Shown here piece by piece: positions 1-7,548 of a DNA stretch of 64,000 nucleotides. The stretch lies in NCBI GenBank assembly GCA_943372515.1, contig CALRYY010000010.1, positions 1 through 64,000 of the forward strand. The letters are read 5' to 3'. Origin of the DNA: RAM1 sp943372515. Lineage in GTDB: Bacteria > Pseudomonadota > Gammaproteobacteria > Burkholderiales > Burkholderiaceae_C. Numbering within the stretch: the stretch's first letter is position 1; every line of letters starts with the position of its first letter. The notes below the pieces were generated by a model. It did not search any database, was not told the origin of the DNA, and saw only the letters and a program-made list of their open reading frames with translations. Made by a program: the position numbers and the translations under genes.

Positions 1-169
1 CGCAGTCCAGCGTCACGTCAAAAACGCAGGCACCGAACTCGTCGGTCATGTCGGCCTGCAGCTGCAGGCTCTTGCGCATGCGCGCTTCGACACCGCTGTA
101 ATGGTCGCAGACCGGCAAAAAACCGGTCCGCGCCTGGGCGCCAAGAAGAACGTCGCGCGGATGGGCCAC
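1..169 (-). CDS. HpcH/HpaI aldolase/citrate lyase (CitE-like) family protein, partial
   Basis: This is the N-terminal 56 residues of a gene that runs off the left edge. I infer a GTG start just 4 nt after the mdh stop; no ATG is available in frame. The N-terminus begins MAHPRDVLLGAQARTG and continues with DHYSGVEARMRKS and FDVTLDC, which I recognise from CitE-like CoA-ester lyases that sit downstream of mdh in Comamonadaceae. Such enzymes cleave or form malyl- or citramalyl-type CoA esters with Mg2+. The catalytic part lies outside the window, so the substrate cannot be judged. The 4-nt spacing suggests co-transcription with mdh. Confidence 0.75.
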   Translation of the reverse strand, partial: MAHPRDVLLGAQARTGFLPVCDHYSGVEARMRKSLQLQADMTDEFGACVFDVTLDC

Positions 170-173
170 GAAA

Positions 174-1160
174 TTACAGCAGGTGCGCGACGCCGGCCTG
201 CTCGTCTTGCAGCTCTTTCAGCGTCTTGTTGATGCAAGCCTGGCTGAATTCGTCGATGGCCAGGCCCTCCACCACCTTGTACTCGCCGTTTTCGGTGGTC
301 ACCGGGAAACCGAACATGGTGTCCGCGGGGATGCCGTACTGGCCGTCCGACGGGATGCCCATGGTGACCCACTTGCCATTGGAGCCCAGGGCCCAGTCGC
401 GCATGTGGTCGATGGCAGCGTTGGCGGCCGATGCGGCCGACGACAGGCCACGGGCCTCGATGATGGCGGCGCCGCGCTTGCCCACCGTGGGCAGGAAGGT
501 ATTGGCGTTCCAGTCCTGGTCGTTGATCATGTCCTTGACCGATGCGCCGCCGATGGTGGCAAAACGGTAATCGGCATACATGGTGGGCGAGTGGTTGCCC
601 CAGACGGTGAGCTTTTCAATGTCAGCCACGGCCTTGCCGGTCTTGGCAGCAATCTGGCTGGCAGCACGGTTGTGGTCCAGGCGCAGCATGGCGGTGAAGT
701 TCTTGCGCGGCAGGTCGGGCGCGCTCTTCATGGCGATATAGGCGTTCGTGTTGGCGGGGTTGCCCACCACCAGAACCTTGACGTTGCGGCTGGCCTCCGC
801 GTTCAGGGCCTTGCCCTGGCCAATGAAGATCTGGCCGTTGATCGCCAGCAGCTCGGCGCGTTCCATGCCGGCCTTGCGGGGCATGGAGCCCACCAGCAGG
901 GCGTAATCGGTGTCCTTGAACGCCGTCATCGGGTCGCTGTGGGCTTCCATACCCACCAGCAGCGGGAATGCGCAGTCTTCCAGCTCCATCATCACGCCCT
1001 TGAGGGCTTTTTGCGGGCCTTCGGCCGGGACTTCCAGCAGTTGCAGGATGACCGGCTGGTCCTTGCCCAGCATTTCACCGGAGGCAATGCGAAACAGCAG
1101 GGCGTAACCAATTTGACCGGCGGCGCCAGTAACGGCAACGCGGACGGGCTTTTTGCTCAT
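174..1160 (-). CDS. mdh: Malate dehydrogenase
   Basis: A 328-residue cytosolic NAD-dependent malate dehydrogenase of the TCA cycle, interconverting malate and oxaloacetate. The N-terminus has the Rossmann motif VTGAAGQIGYALL. Further on are VGNPANTNA and the substrate/catalytic block MLRLDHNRA, followed by the active-site region VWGNHSPTMYADY with its catalytic His. The open frame extends 29 codons upstream, but MSKKPVRVAVTGAAG is the family N-terminus, and the upstream stretch overlaps the promoter. The length is normal for the betaproteobacterial form. It is divergent from the GntR regulator and followed at 4 nt by a CitE-like gene. Confidence 0.97.
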   Translation of the reverse strand: MSKKPVRVAVTGAAGQIGYALLFRIASGEMLGKDQPVILQLLEVPAEGPQKALKGVMMELEDCAFPLLVGMEAHSDPMTAFKDTDYALLVGSMPRKAGMERAELLAINGQIFIGQGKALNAEASRNVKVLVVGNPANTNAYIAMKSAPDLPRKNFTAMLRLDHNRAASQIAAKTGKAVADIEKLTVWGNHSPTMYADYRFATIGGASVKDMINDQDWNANTFLPTVGKRGAAIIEARGLSSAASAANAAIDHMRDWALGSNGKWVTMGIPSDGQYGIPADTMFGFPVTTENGEYKVVEGLAIDEFSQACINKTLKELQDEQAGVAHLL

Positions 1161-1246
1161 GGAAAATCTCCGAAGGAAGTGTTGTGAAACCGGCGTTGGC
1201 AGCGACCCCGCGCACAGGTGGGCAAAGCCGTGCAAATCAGCCCGCA

Positions 1247-1276
1247 AGTGTACTCGCGAAAACCCTGAAACGTCAA
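1247..1276 (-). promoter_or_regulatory. Candidate sigma-70 promoter of mdh
   Basis: On the minus strand TTGACG (plus 1271-1276) and TACACT (plus 1247-1252) are separated by 18 bp, a fair match to sigma-70 elements. It lies about 90 bp upstream of the mdh start. The palindrome at 1288-1299 is 11 bp upstream of the -35 element. This is from motif reading only. Confidence 0.45.
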
Positions 1277-1277
1277 T

Positions 1278-1305
1278 TTGTCTTATGTCTTATATAAGAT
1301 ATGAT
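1278..1305 (+). promoter_or_regulatory. Candidate gntR promoter with palindromic operator in its spacer
   Basis: TTGTCT (1278-1283) and TATGAT (1300-1305) are 16 bp apart and could serve as -35 and -10 of the regulator gene. The spacer contains the perfect 12-bp palindrome TCTTATATAAGA (1288-1299), with a half-site copy GTCTTAT just before it (1280-1286). A GntR dimer bound here would block its own promoter and could also affect the divergent mdh promoter. Binding is inferred. Confidence 0.5.
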
Positions 1306-1343
1306 TCACCGACTTTTCAAGCCTTTCCAGAAGCTGACCACGC

Positions 1344-2135
1344 ATGGCCCAAACCTCCCCTTCCACGCTGAGCGACATCGCGTCCGGCGTTGATGCGCCG
1401 GTGCAGCCCACGCCCGCCTTCAGCCCGCTGTACCAGCAGATCAAGGGCCTGATCCTGCAAAGCCTGCAGGCCGGCGAATGGAAACCGGGCGAGGCCATCC
1501 CCAGTGAGATGGACCTGGCCGCGCGTTTTCGCGTGAGCCAGGGGACGGTGCGCAAGGCCATTGACGACCTGGCCGCCGAAAACCTGGTGGTGCGCCGCCA
1601 GGGCAAGGGCACGTTTGTGGCAACGCACTCAGAGCAGCACGTGCAGTACCGCTTTTTGAAGCTCATGCCCGACAGCGGCGACCTGGACAGCGAGGGCCCG
1701 GCCCAGCGCCAGATCGTGGAATGCAAGCGCCTGCGCGCCAGCGCCGAGGTGGCCCGCGCGCTGGCCCTGCGCTCGGGCGACGCCGTGCTGCAGGTGCGCC
1801 GCATCCTGTCGTTCGGCGGCGTGCCGACCATCCTGGAAGACCTGTGGCTGCCCGGCAGCACGTTCAAGGGCCTGAGCGCAGAGCAGATGGCGCTCTACCA
1901 GGGGCCCACTTATGCGATGTTTGAAGTCGAGTTCGGCGTGCGCATGGTGCGTGCCGAGGAAAAAATCCGCGCCATTGCCGCCGATGCGCAACAGGCCGGG
2001 CTGCTGCTGGTGCCTGTGGGTACGCCGCTTTTGAGCGTGGAACGCGTGGCCTACACGTACAACGATGCCCCCATGGAACTGCGCCGCGGCGTCTACCGCA
2101 CTGACACCCACCACTACCGCAACGCACTGAGCTGA
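1344..2135 (+). CDS. GntR family transcriptional regulator, HutC subfamily
   Basis: A 263-residue regulator. Residues about 28-95 form the GntR winged helix (FSPLYQQIKGLILQSL, then IPSEMDLAARFRVSQGTVRKAI and GKGTFVA). The rest has the length and pattern of a UTRA ligand-binding domain (VLQVRRILSFGG, RGVYRTDTHHYRN at the end). HutC-type regulators bind small carboxylates, sugars or amino-acid derivatives. The position between mdh and the sdh operon suggests control of TCA-cycle genes, but the ligand is unknown. It is divergent from mdh and probably autoregulated through the palindrome in its own promoter. Confidence 0.9.
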   Translation: MAQTSPSTLSDIASGVDAPVQPTPAFSPLYQQIKGLILQSLQAGEWKPGEAIPSEMDLAARFRVSQGTVRKAIDDLAAENLVVRRQGKGTFVATHSEQHVQYRFLKLMPDSGDLDSEGPAQRQIVECKRLRASAEVARALALRSGDAVLQVRRILSFGGVPTILEDLWLPGSTFKGLSAEQMALYQGPTYAMFEVEFGVRMVRAEEKIRAIAADAQQAGLLLVPVGTPLLSVERVAYTYNDAPMELRRGVYRTDTHHYRNALS

Positions 2136-2237
2136 AGCGCTCACGCAACAGCGTGTTGCTGCGCGCTCACCCAGACGAATTCATGGTCAAAGATGCAACC
2201 CCCGTGTCAGGTTTGTGCGTTGCAATAGAATTTTGAG

Positions 2238-2254
2238 TTGTCTGCATCTGACAA
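2238..2254. promoter_or_regulatory. Inverted repeat upstream of sdhC
   Basis: TTGTC (2238-2242) and GACAA (2250-2254) form an inverted repeat with a 7-bp spacer, 38 bp before the sdhC start, in the 157-bp gap after gntR. A possible -10 element TAGAAT lies at 2226-2231, with no good -35. The repeat could be an operator for the sdh operon, but it differs from the palindrome in front of gntR. Confidence 0.3.
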
Positions 2255-2292
2255 ATAACAACGCGGTTACATCAAATCCCACGAAAGTTCAC

Positions 2293-2727
2293 ATGACCGA
2301 GCTTGCCAAGAAGCGGCCTGAATTCCGCAATATCAACGCCCTGACGGACCTGCCGTCGTACCGGCTGCCCGCCGCCGGCATCGTGTCCATCCTGCACCGT
2401 ATCAGTGGCGTGCTGATGTTCCTGCTGATGCCCTTCATCATCTGGATGTTCGACACCTCCGTCACCTCCGAATACTCGTTTGCCCGCTTCAAGGCCGCCT
2501 TCAACAGCGGCCTTGGTTTTGTGCCCGGCTGGTTTGTGAAGCTCGTCGCGCTGGCGCTGATCTGGGCGTTCCTGCACCACTTCATTGCCGGGCTGCGCCA
2601 TCTGTGGATGGACGTAAGCCACACGGCGGTGAGCAAGGAATTCGGCAAATCCTCGGCCGTTGTGACCCTGGGCTTGAGCGTTTTGCTCACGGTGGTGCTG
2701 GGTGCCAAATTGTTCGGCCTTTATTAA
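2293..2727 (+). CDS. sdhC: Succinate dehydrogenase cytochrome b556 subunit
   Basis: A 144-residue membrane anchor of complex II, which passes electrons from succinate to ubiquinone. It carries RPEFRNINALTDLPSYRLPAAGIVSILHRISG (only the parts SILHRISG and FLHHFIAGLRH are diagnostic): the first holds the quinone-site Ser/Arg and the second the haem-ligand His. Three membrane segments are evident. The frame is open 26 codons further upstream, but MTELAKKRPEFRN is the family start. The Shine-Dalgarno signal is weak. First gene of sdhCDAB-sdhE-gltA. Confidence 0.95.
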   Translation: MTELAKKRPEFRNINALTDLPSYRLPAAGIVSILHRISGVLMFLLMPFIIWMFDTSVTSEYSFARFKAAFNSGLGFVPGWFVKLVALALIWAFLHHFIAGLRHLWMDVSHTAVSKEFGKSSAVVTLGLSVLLTVVLGAKLFGLY

Positions 2728-2748
2728 TCAGCCAGGAGCATCCAAAAA

Positions 2749-3114
2749 ATGTCAGTGAATTACGGCTCCAAGCGCATCGTCACCGGCGCACATTACGGCC
2801 TGCGCGACTGGCTGAGCCAGCGCGTCACCGCGGGCCTGATGGCCCTGTTTACCCTGATCGTGCTGGCCCAGGTGATCTTCAGCCGCGGCCCCATCAGCTA
2901 TGACAAATGGGCCGGCATTTTTGCCAGCCAGTGGATGAAGGTGCTGACCTTTACCGTCATCGCCGCTCTGTTGTGGCATGTCTGGGTGGGCATGCGCGAT
3001 GTCTGGATGGACTACGTCAAACCCGTGGGCCTGCGTCTGGTGCTGCAGATCTTCACGATCGTCTGGCTGACCGGCTGCGCCGGCTGGGCCATCCAGGTGC
3101 TGTGGCGGTTGTGA
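2749..3114 (+). CDS. sdhD: Succinate dehydrogenase hydrophobic membrane anchor subunit
   Basis: A 121-residue second membrane anchor of complex II. It starts MSVNYGSKRIVTGAHYGLRDW and has three hydrophobic segments. The middle one ends HVWVGMRDVWMDYVKP, the family signature around the haem and quinone site. A CAGGAG ribosome-binding site lies 10 bp before the ATG, and 21 bp separate it from sdhC. The gap to sdhA (138 bp) is unusually long for this operon because it holds a structured repeat. Confidence 0.94.
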   Translation: MSVNYGSKRIVTGAHYGLRDWLSQRVTAGLMALFTLIVLAQVIFSRGPISYDKWAGIFASQWMKVLTFTVIAALLWHVWVGMRDVWMDYVKPVGLRLVLQIFTIVWLTGCAGWAIQVLWRL

Positions 3115-3219
3115 TGGCCCACCCCCGAAGCGCCTTCGGCCGGGCCCCCTCGGGCCTTGCCCTCTCCCCCTCCAGGGGGCGCCACCAGCGGCCCGGCAAA
3201 GCCGGCTCCGCGATGGCCC
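3115..3219. repeat. Dispersed structured repeat, copy 1 (sdhD-sdhA gap)
   Basis: GC-rich element sharing its ordered segments with 48464-48547: a CCCCGAAGCGCCT block, a C5/G5 hairpin (CCCCCTCCAGGGGG here), GGGCGCCACC, then GCGG-CCGGCAAAGCCGG-CCGC as a nested stem. This copy has about 20 extra bases near the start. It fills most of the sdhD-sdhA gap and would be transcribed with the operon. It encodes no plausible protein. I read it as a family-specific intergenic repeat. Confidence 0.75.
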
Positions 3220-3252
3220 CAACAATGAACAACTCCAACTGAAGCGCCCCAC

Positions 3253-5061
3253 ATGAGTTACACAAGCAAAAACATCACCACGCGCAAGTTCGACGTCGTC
3301 ATCGTCGGCGCGGGCGGCTCGGGCATGCGCGCCTCGCTGCAGCTGGCGCGCGCCGGCCTGAACGTCGCCGTGCTGTCCAAGGTGTTCCCCACCCGTTCCC
3401 ACACCGTGGCGGCCCAGGGCGGCATCGGCGCATCGCTGGGCAACATGTCCGAGGACAACTGGCACTACCACTTCTACGACACCATCAAGGGCTCGGACTG
3501 GCTGGGCGACCAGGACGCCATTGAATTCATGTGCCGCGAAGCACCCAAGGTCGTGTACGACCTGGAACACATGGGCATGCCGTTTGACCGCAACCCCGAC
3601 GGCACCATCTACCAGCGCCCGTTCGGTGGCCACACGGCCAATTACGGCGAAAAGCCCGTGCAGCGCGCCTGCGCCGCGGCCGACCGCACCGGCCACGCCA
3701 TGCTGCACACGCTGTACCAGCAAAACGTGAAGGCCAAGACCAGCTTCTTTGTGGAGTGGATGGCCATGGACCTGATCCGCGACGCCGAAGGCGACGTGAC
3801 GGGCGTGACCGCGGTCGAGATGGAAACGGGTGACCTGCACGTGCTGCACGCCAAGACCGTGCTGCTGGCCACCGGTGGCGCGGGCCGCATCTTTGCCGCG
3901 TCCACCAATGCCTTCATCAACACCGGCGACGGCCTGGGCATGGCGGCGCGCGCCGGCATCCCGCTGGAAGACATGGAGTTCTGGCAGTTCCACCCCACCG
4001 GCGTGGCCGGCGCGGGCGTGCTGCTGACCGAAGGCTGCCGCGGAGAAGGCGCGATCCTGCTCAACAGCAACGGCGAGCGCTTCATGGAGCGTTACGCCCC
4101 CACGCTGAAAGACCTGGCGCCGCGCGACTTCGTGTCGCGCTGCATGGACCAGGAAATCAAGGAAGGCCGTGGCTGCGGCCCCAACAAGGATTACATCCTG
4201 CTCAAGCTGGACCACCTGGGGGCAGACACCATCCACAAGCGCCTGCCATCGGTGTACGAGATCGGCGTGAACTTTGCCAACGTCAATATCACGCGCGAAC
4301 CCATCCCCGTGGTGCCGACCATCCACTACCAGATGGGCGGCATCCCGACCAATGTGCATGGGCAGGTGGTGACGCAAAAGGGTGACGTTCACAACGCGGT
4401 GGTCAACGGCCTGTACGCCGTGGGCGAATGCTCTTGCGTGAGCGTGCACGGCGCCAACCGCCTGGGCACCAATTCACTGCTGGACCTGCTGGTGTTTGGC
4501 CGGGCTGCAGGCAACCACATTGTCGAATTTGCCAGCCGCACCAAGTCCTTCAAAGACCTGCCGGCCGGCGCCGCCGACCTCACACTGGAGCGCCTGAACC
4601 GCCTGGAAGCCACCACCGGCGGCGAATACGCCCAGGACGTGGCCAACGACATCCGCGCCAGCATGCAGCTGCACGCCGGCGTGTTCCGCACCCAGGCCAG
4701 CATGGACGAGGGCGTGACCAAGATTGCCGACCTGCGCGAACGCGTCAAGGCCATCACGCTCAAGGACAAGTCCAAGATCTTCAATACCGCCCGCATCGAA
4801 GCGCTGGAAGTGGAGAACCTGATCGAATGCGCCCAGGCTACCATGGTGTCGGCTGCGGCCCGTCGCGAATGCCGCGGTGCCCACACGGTGAGCGATTACG
4901 AGCGCCCCGCTGACGATCCAGTCTCGCCGCTGGGCCGCGACGACGCCAACTGGATGAAGCACACGCTGTGGCACAGCGCCAGCAACAGCCTGACGTACAA
5001 GCCGGTCAACCTGAAACCACTGACGGTCGAGTCGGTTCCGCCGAAGGTCCGTACGTTCTAG
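3253..5061 (+). CDS. sdhA: Succinate dehydrogenase flavoprotein subunit
   Basis: A 602-residue catalytic subunit of complex II that oxidises succinate to fumarate. The FAD-binding Rossmann fold starts VVIVGAGGSGMRASLQLA. The covalent FAD His is in TRSHTVAAQGGIG (H50). Further signatures are TGGAGRIF, the substrate/capping part EFWQFHPTGVAGAGVLLTEG, and VHGANRLGTNSLLDLLVFGR. The C-terminus ends in the usual domain (PLTVESVPPKVRTF). The length is normal. SdhE encoded downstream is the known flavinylation factor for this subunit. Confidence 0.98.
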   Translation: MSYTSKNITTRKFDVVIVGAGGSGMRASLQLARAGLNVAVLSKVFPTRSHTVAAQGGIGASLGNMSEDNWHYHFYDTIKGSDWLGDQDAIEFMCREAPKVVYDLEHMGMPFDRNPDGTIYQRPFGGHTANYGEKPVQRACAAADRTGHAMLHTLYQQNVKAKTSFFVEWMAMDLIRDAEGDVTGVTAVEMETGDLHVLHAKTVLLATGGAGRIFAASTNAFINTGDGLGMAARAGIPLEDMEFWQFHPTGVAGAGVLLTEGCRGEGAILLNSNGERFMERYAPTLKDLAPRDFVSRCMDQEIKEGRGCGPNKDYILLKLDHLGADTIHKRLPSVYEIGVNFANVNITREPIPVVPTIHYQMGGIPTNVHGQVVTQKGDVHNAVVNGLYAVGECSCVSVHGANRLGTNSLLDLLVFGRAAGNHIVEFASRTKSFKDLPAGAADLTLERLNRLEATTGGEYAQDVANDIRASMQLHAGVFRTQASMDEGVTKIADLRERVKAITLKDKSKIFNTARIEALEVENLIECAQATMVSAAARRECRGAHTVSDYERPADDPVSPLGRDDANWMKHTLWHSASNSLTYKPVNLKPLTVESVPPKVRTF

Positions 5062-5104
5062 TACGTAGCCGCTTACCCCGTAAAGTCCAACAAAAGCCCA
5101 CGCC

Positions 5105-5809
5105 ATGACAAAACGCACTTTCCAGATCTACCGTTACGACCCGGACAAGGACGCCAAGCCGTACATGCAGACCATCGAGATCGAGCTCGACGGCCATGAG
5201 CGCATGCTGCTGGACGCGCTGATGAAGCTCAAGGCGCAGGACCCCACGCTGTCGTTTCGCCGTTCGTGCCGCGAAGGTGTCTGCGGCTCCGACGCCATGA
5301 ACATCAACGGCAAGAACGGCCTGGCCTGCCTGACCAACATGAACACGCTCAAAGGCACCGTGGTGCTCAAGCCCCTGCCCGGCCTACCGGTCATCCGCGA
5401 CCTGATCGTGGACATGACGCAGTTCTTCAAGCAGTACAACTCCATCAAGCCGTACCTGGTGAACGACAACGTGCCCCCCGAGACCGAGCGCCTGCAGTCG
5501 CCCGAGGAACGCGAAGAGCTCAACGGCCTGTACGAGTGCATCCTGTGCGCGAGCTGCTCGACCAGCTGCCCCAGCTTCTGGTGGAACCCGGACAAGTTCG
5601 TCGGCCCCGCCGGCCTGCTGCAGGCCTACCGCTTCATCGCCGACAGCCGCGATGAGGCGACAGCAGAGCGCCTGGACAACCTGGAAGACCCGTACCGCCT
5701 GTTCCGCTGCCACACCATCATGAACTGCGTGGATGTGTGCCCCAAGGGACTGAACCCGACGATGGCCATTGGCAAGATCAAGGAGCTGATGGTGCGCCGC
5801 GCCGTCTGA
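5105..5809 (+). CDS. sdhB: Succinate dehydrogenase iron-sulfur subunit
   Basis: A 234-residue electron-transfer subunit. The Cys ligands of all three clusters are visible: CREGVCGSDAM with a later Cys in GLAC for [2Fe-2S], CILCASCSTSCP for [4Fe-4S], and CHTIMNCVDVCPKGLNP for [3Fe-4S]. The end KELMVRRAV is typical. It follows sdhA by 43 bp and precedes sdhE by 5 bp. Confidence 0.98.
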   Translation: MTKRTFQIYRYDPDKDAKPYMQTIEIELDGHERMLLDALMKLKAQDPTLSFRRSCREGVCGSDAMNINGKNGLACLTNMNTLKGTVVLKPLPGLPVIRDLIVDMTQFFKQYNSIKPYLVNDNVPPETERLQSPEEREELNGLYECILCASCSTSCPSFWWNPDKFVGPAGLLQAYRFIADSRDEATAERLDNLEDPYRLFRCHTIMNCVDVCPKGLNPTMAIGKIKELMVRRAV

Positions 5810-5814
5810 ACGGA

Positions 5815-6105
5815 ATGGAAGAAGCGCTACTGGACGAAAGGTCTCTCAGCAAGCTGCGCTGGCGCTGCCGCCGCGGCCTGCTGGAAAACGACCTGCTCAT
5901 CGAGCGTTTCTTCAAGAAGTACGAGTCGGGCCTCACGGTCCGCCAGGCCGACGGCCTGAACCTGTTGATGGATTTGGCAGACAACGACCTGCTGGACCTG
6001 CTGCTTGCGCGCAAGGAACCAGAGGGCGACATAAATACAAGCGACGTGAAGCAAGTGCTCGAAATGCTCAGGATTCAAGAAAAGGAACGTTATGAAACTC
6101 GCTGA
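5815..6105 (+). CDS. sdhE: FAD assembly factor SdhE (CptB/YgfY family)
   Basis: A 96-residue small helical protein. The family core LRWRCRRGLLENDLLIERFF corresponds to the RGxxE motif region of SdhE, which helps attach FAD covalently to SdhA. The open frame reaches upstream into sdhB, but the ATG 5 nt after the sdhB stop gives the family N-terminus. The last 14 nt overlap gltA. In E. coli its gene (ygfY) is paired with ygfX. Here a YgfX-like gene lies about 55 kb away at 60637-61089. Confidence 0.93.
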   Translation: MEEALLDERSLSKLRWRCRRGLLENDLLIERFFKKYESGLTVRQADGLNLLMDLADNDLLDLLLARKEPEGDINTSDVKQVLEMLRIQEKERYETR

Positions 6106-7402
6106 CAACAAAGCCACCCTGTCGTTCTCCAACGGCAGCCCCAGTGTTGACCTGCCCGTGTACCACGGCAGCATCGGCCCGGATGTCGTTGACATCCGCA
6201 AGCTGTATGCCCAGACCGGCATGTTCACCTACGACCCCGGCTTCCTGTCGACGGCGGCCACCCAGTCGTCCATCACCTACATCGACGGCGACAAGGGCGA
6301 GCTGTTGTACCGCGGCTACCCCATCGAGCAGCTGGCCACCGAGTGCGACTTCATGGAAACCTGTCACCTGCTGCTGTACGGTGACCTGCCCAACGGCGAC
6401 CAGAAAACCAAGTTCACCAAGCTCGTGACCAACCACACCATGGTCAACGAGCAGATGCAGTTCTTCCTGCGGGGCTTTCGCCGCGACGCGCACCCCATGG
6501 CCATCATGACCGGCCTGGTGGGCGCCCTGTCGGCCTTCTATCACGACAGCACCGACATCAACAACCCGGAGCACCGCGACATCTCGGCCATCCGCCTGAT
6601 CGCCAAGATGCCCACGCTGGTGGCCATGGCGTACAAGTACACGGTGGGCCAGCCCTACATGTACCCCAAGAACGAGCTCAGCTACGCGGGCAACTTCCTG
6701 CACATGATGTTTGCCACGCCCTGCGAGCCTTATGTGGTCAACCCGGTGCTGGAGCGCGCGCTGGACCGCATTTTCATCCTGCACGCCGACCACGAGCAAA
6801 ACGCATCTACCTCCACCGTGCGCCTGTGCGGCAGCTCGGGCACCAACCCGTTTGCCGCCATTGCAGCCGGCGTGGCCTGCCTGTGGGGCCCCGCGCACGG
6901 CGGCGCCAATGAAGCCGCGCTGAACATGCTGGGCGACATCCAGAAGAACGGCGGCGTGGAGAAAATCGGCGACTTCATCAAGCAGGTCAAGGACAAGAAC
7001 TCCGGCGTCAAGCTCATGGGCTTTGGCCACCGCGTGTACAAGAACTACGACCCCCGCGCCAAGCTCATGCAGGAAACCTGCAAGGAAGTGCTGGGCGAGC
7101 TCGGCCTGCACAACGACCCGTTGTTCAAGCTGGCCATGGCCCTGGAAAAGATCGCCCTGGAAGACGAATACTTCGTCTCGCGCAAGCTCTACCCGAACGT
7201 GGACTTCTACTCCGGCATCGTTCAGCGCGCCATCGGCATCCCGGTGCCGCTGTTCACCGCCATCTTTGCGCTGGCCCGCACGGTGGGCTGGATTGCCCAG
7301 CTCAACGAAATGATCGGCGACCCGGAATACAAGATCGGCCGCCCGCGCCAGCTGTTCAGCGGTGCCGTGCCGCGCAACGTGACGCCGATCGGCCAGCGCT
7401 GA
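6092..7402 (+). CDS. gltA: Citrate synthase (type II)
   Basis: A 436-residue hexameric-type citrate synthase condensing acetyl-CoA with oxaloacetate. Signatures include the N-terminal SDGNP-like region VVDIRKLYAQTGMFTYDPGF, the catalytic His regions LHADHEQNASTSTVRL and MGFGHRVYKNYDPRA, and an Asp in the segment before the end. AAGGA lies 7 bp before the ATG. It overlaps sdhE by 14 nt and ends the operon at a strong terminator. The length and the NADH-sensitive-type N-terminal domain match Gram-negative type II enzymes. Confidence 0.98.
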   Translation: MKLADNKATLSFSNGSPSVDLPVYHGSIGPDVVDIRKLYAQTGMFTYDPGFLSTAATQSSITYIDGDKGELLYRGYPIEQLATECDFMETCHLLLYGDLPNGDQKTKFTKLVTNHTMVNEQMQFFLRGFRRDAHPMAIMTGLVGALSAFYHDSTDINNPEHRDISAIRLIAKMPTLVAMAYKYTVGQPYMYPKNELSYAGNFLHMMFATPCEPYVVNPVLERALDRIFILHADHEQNASTSTVRLCGSSGTNPFAAIAAGVACLWGPAHGGANEAALNMLGDIQKNGGVEKIGDFIKQVKDKNSGVKLMGFGHRVYKNYDPRAKLMQETCKEVLGELGLHNDPLFKLAMALEKIALEDEYFVSRKLYPNVDFYSGIVQRAIGIPVPLFTAIFALARTVGWIAQLNEMIGDPEYKIGRPRQLFSGAVPRNVTPIGQR

Positions 7403-7427
7403 TCCAGAGCGCCCCGGAATCTCGCTG

Positions 7428-7460
7428 AAGCCCGCCGCGCGCAAGCCGGCGGGCTTTTTC
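7428..7460 (+). terminator. Intrinsic terminator after gltA
   Basis: A perfect 10-bp stem, AAGCCCGCCG pairing with CGGCGGGCTT, encloses a 9-nt loop and runs into five T residues. It ends the sdh-gltA operon 26 bp after the gltA stop. Confidence 0.9.
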
Positions 7461-7548
7461 TACGCGGGTAGTATTCTTGGTTTGCGATGGCAAGAGTTGT
7501 CTTTCAGTGGGAAAATTCAGGCATCTCATCGCCATTCACGATGCCCCC

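Noticed and set aside
2752..4449. 565-codon open frame on the minus strand
   Set aside because: It is antisense to sdhD and sdhA, which are beyond doubt. Composition (Val/His/Gln/Arg-rich) is typical of a GC-rich shadow frame.
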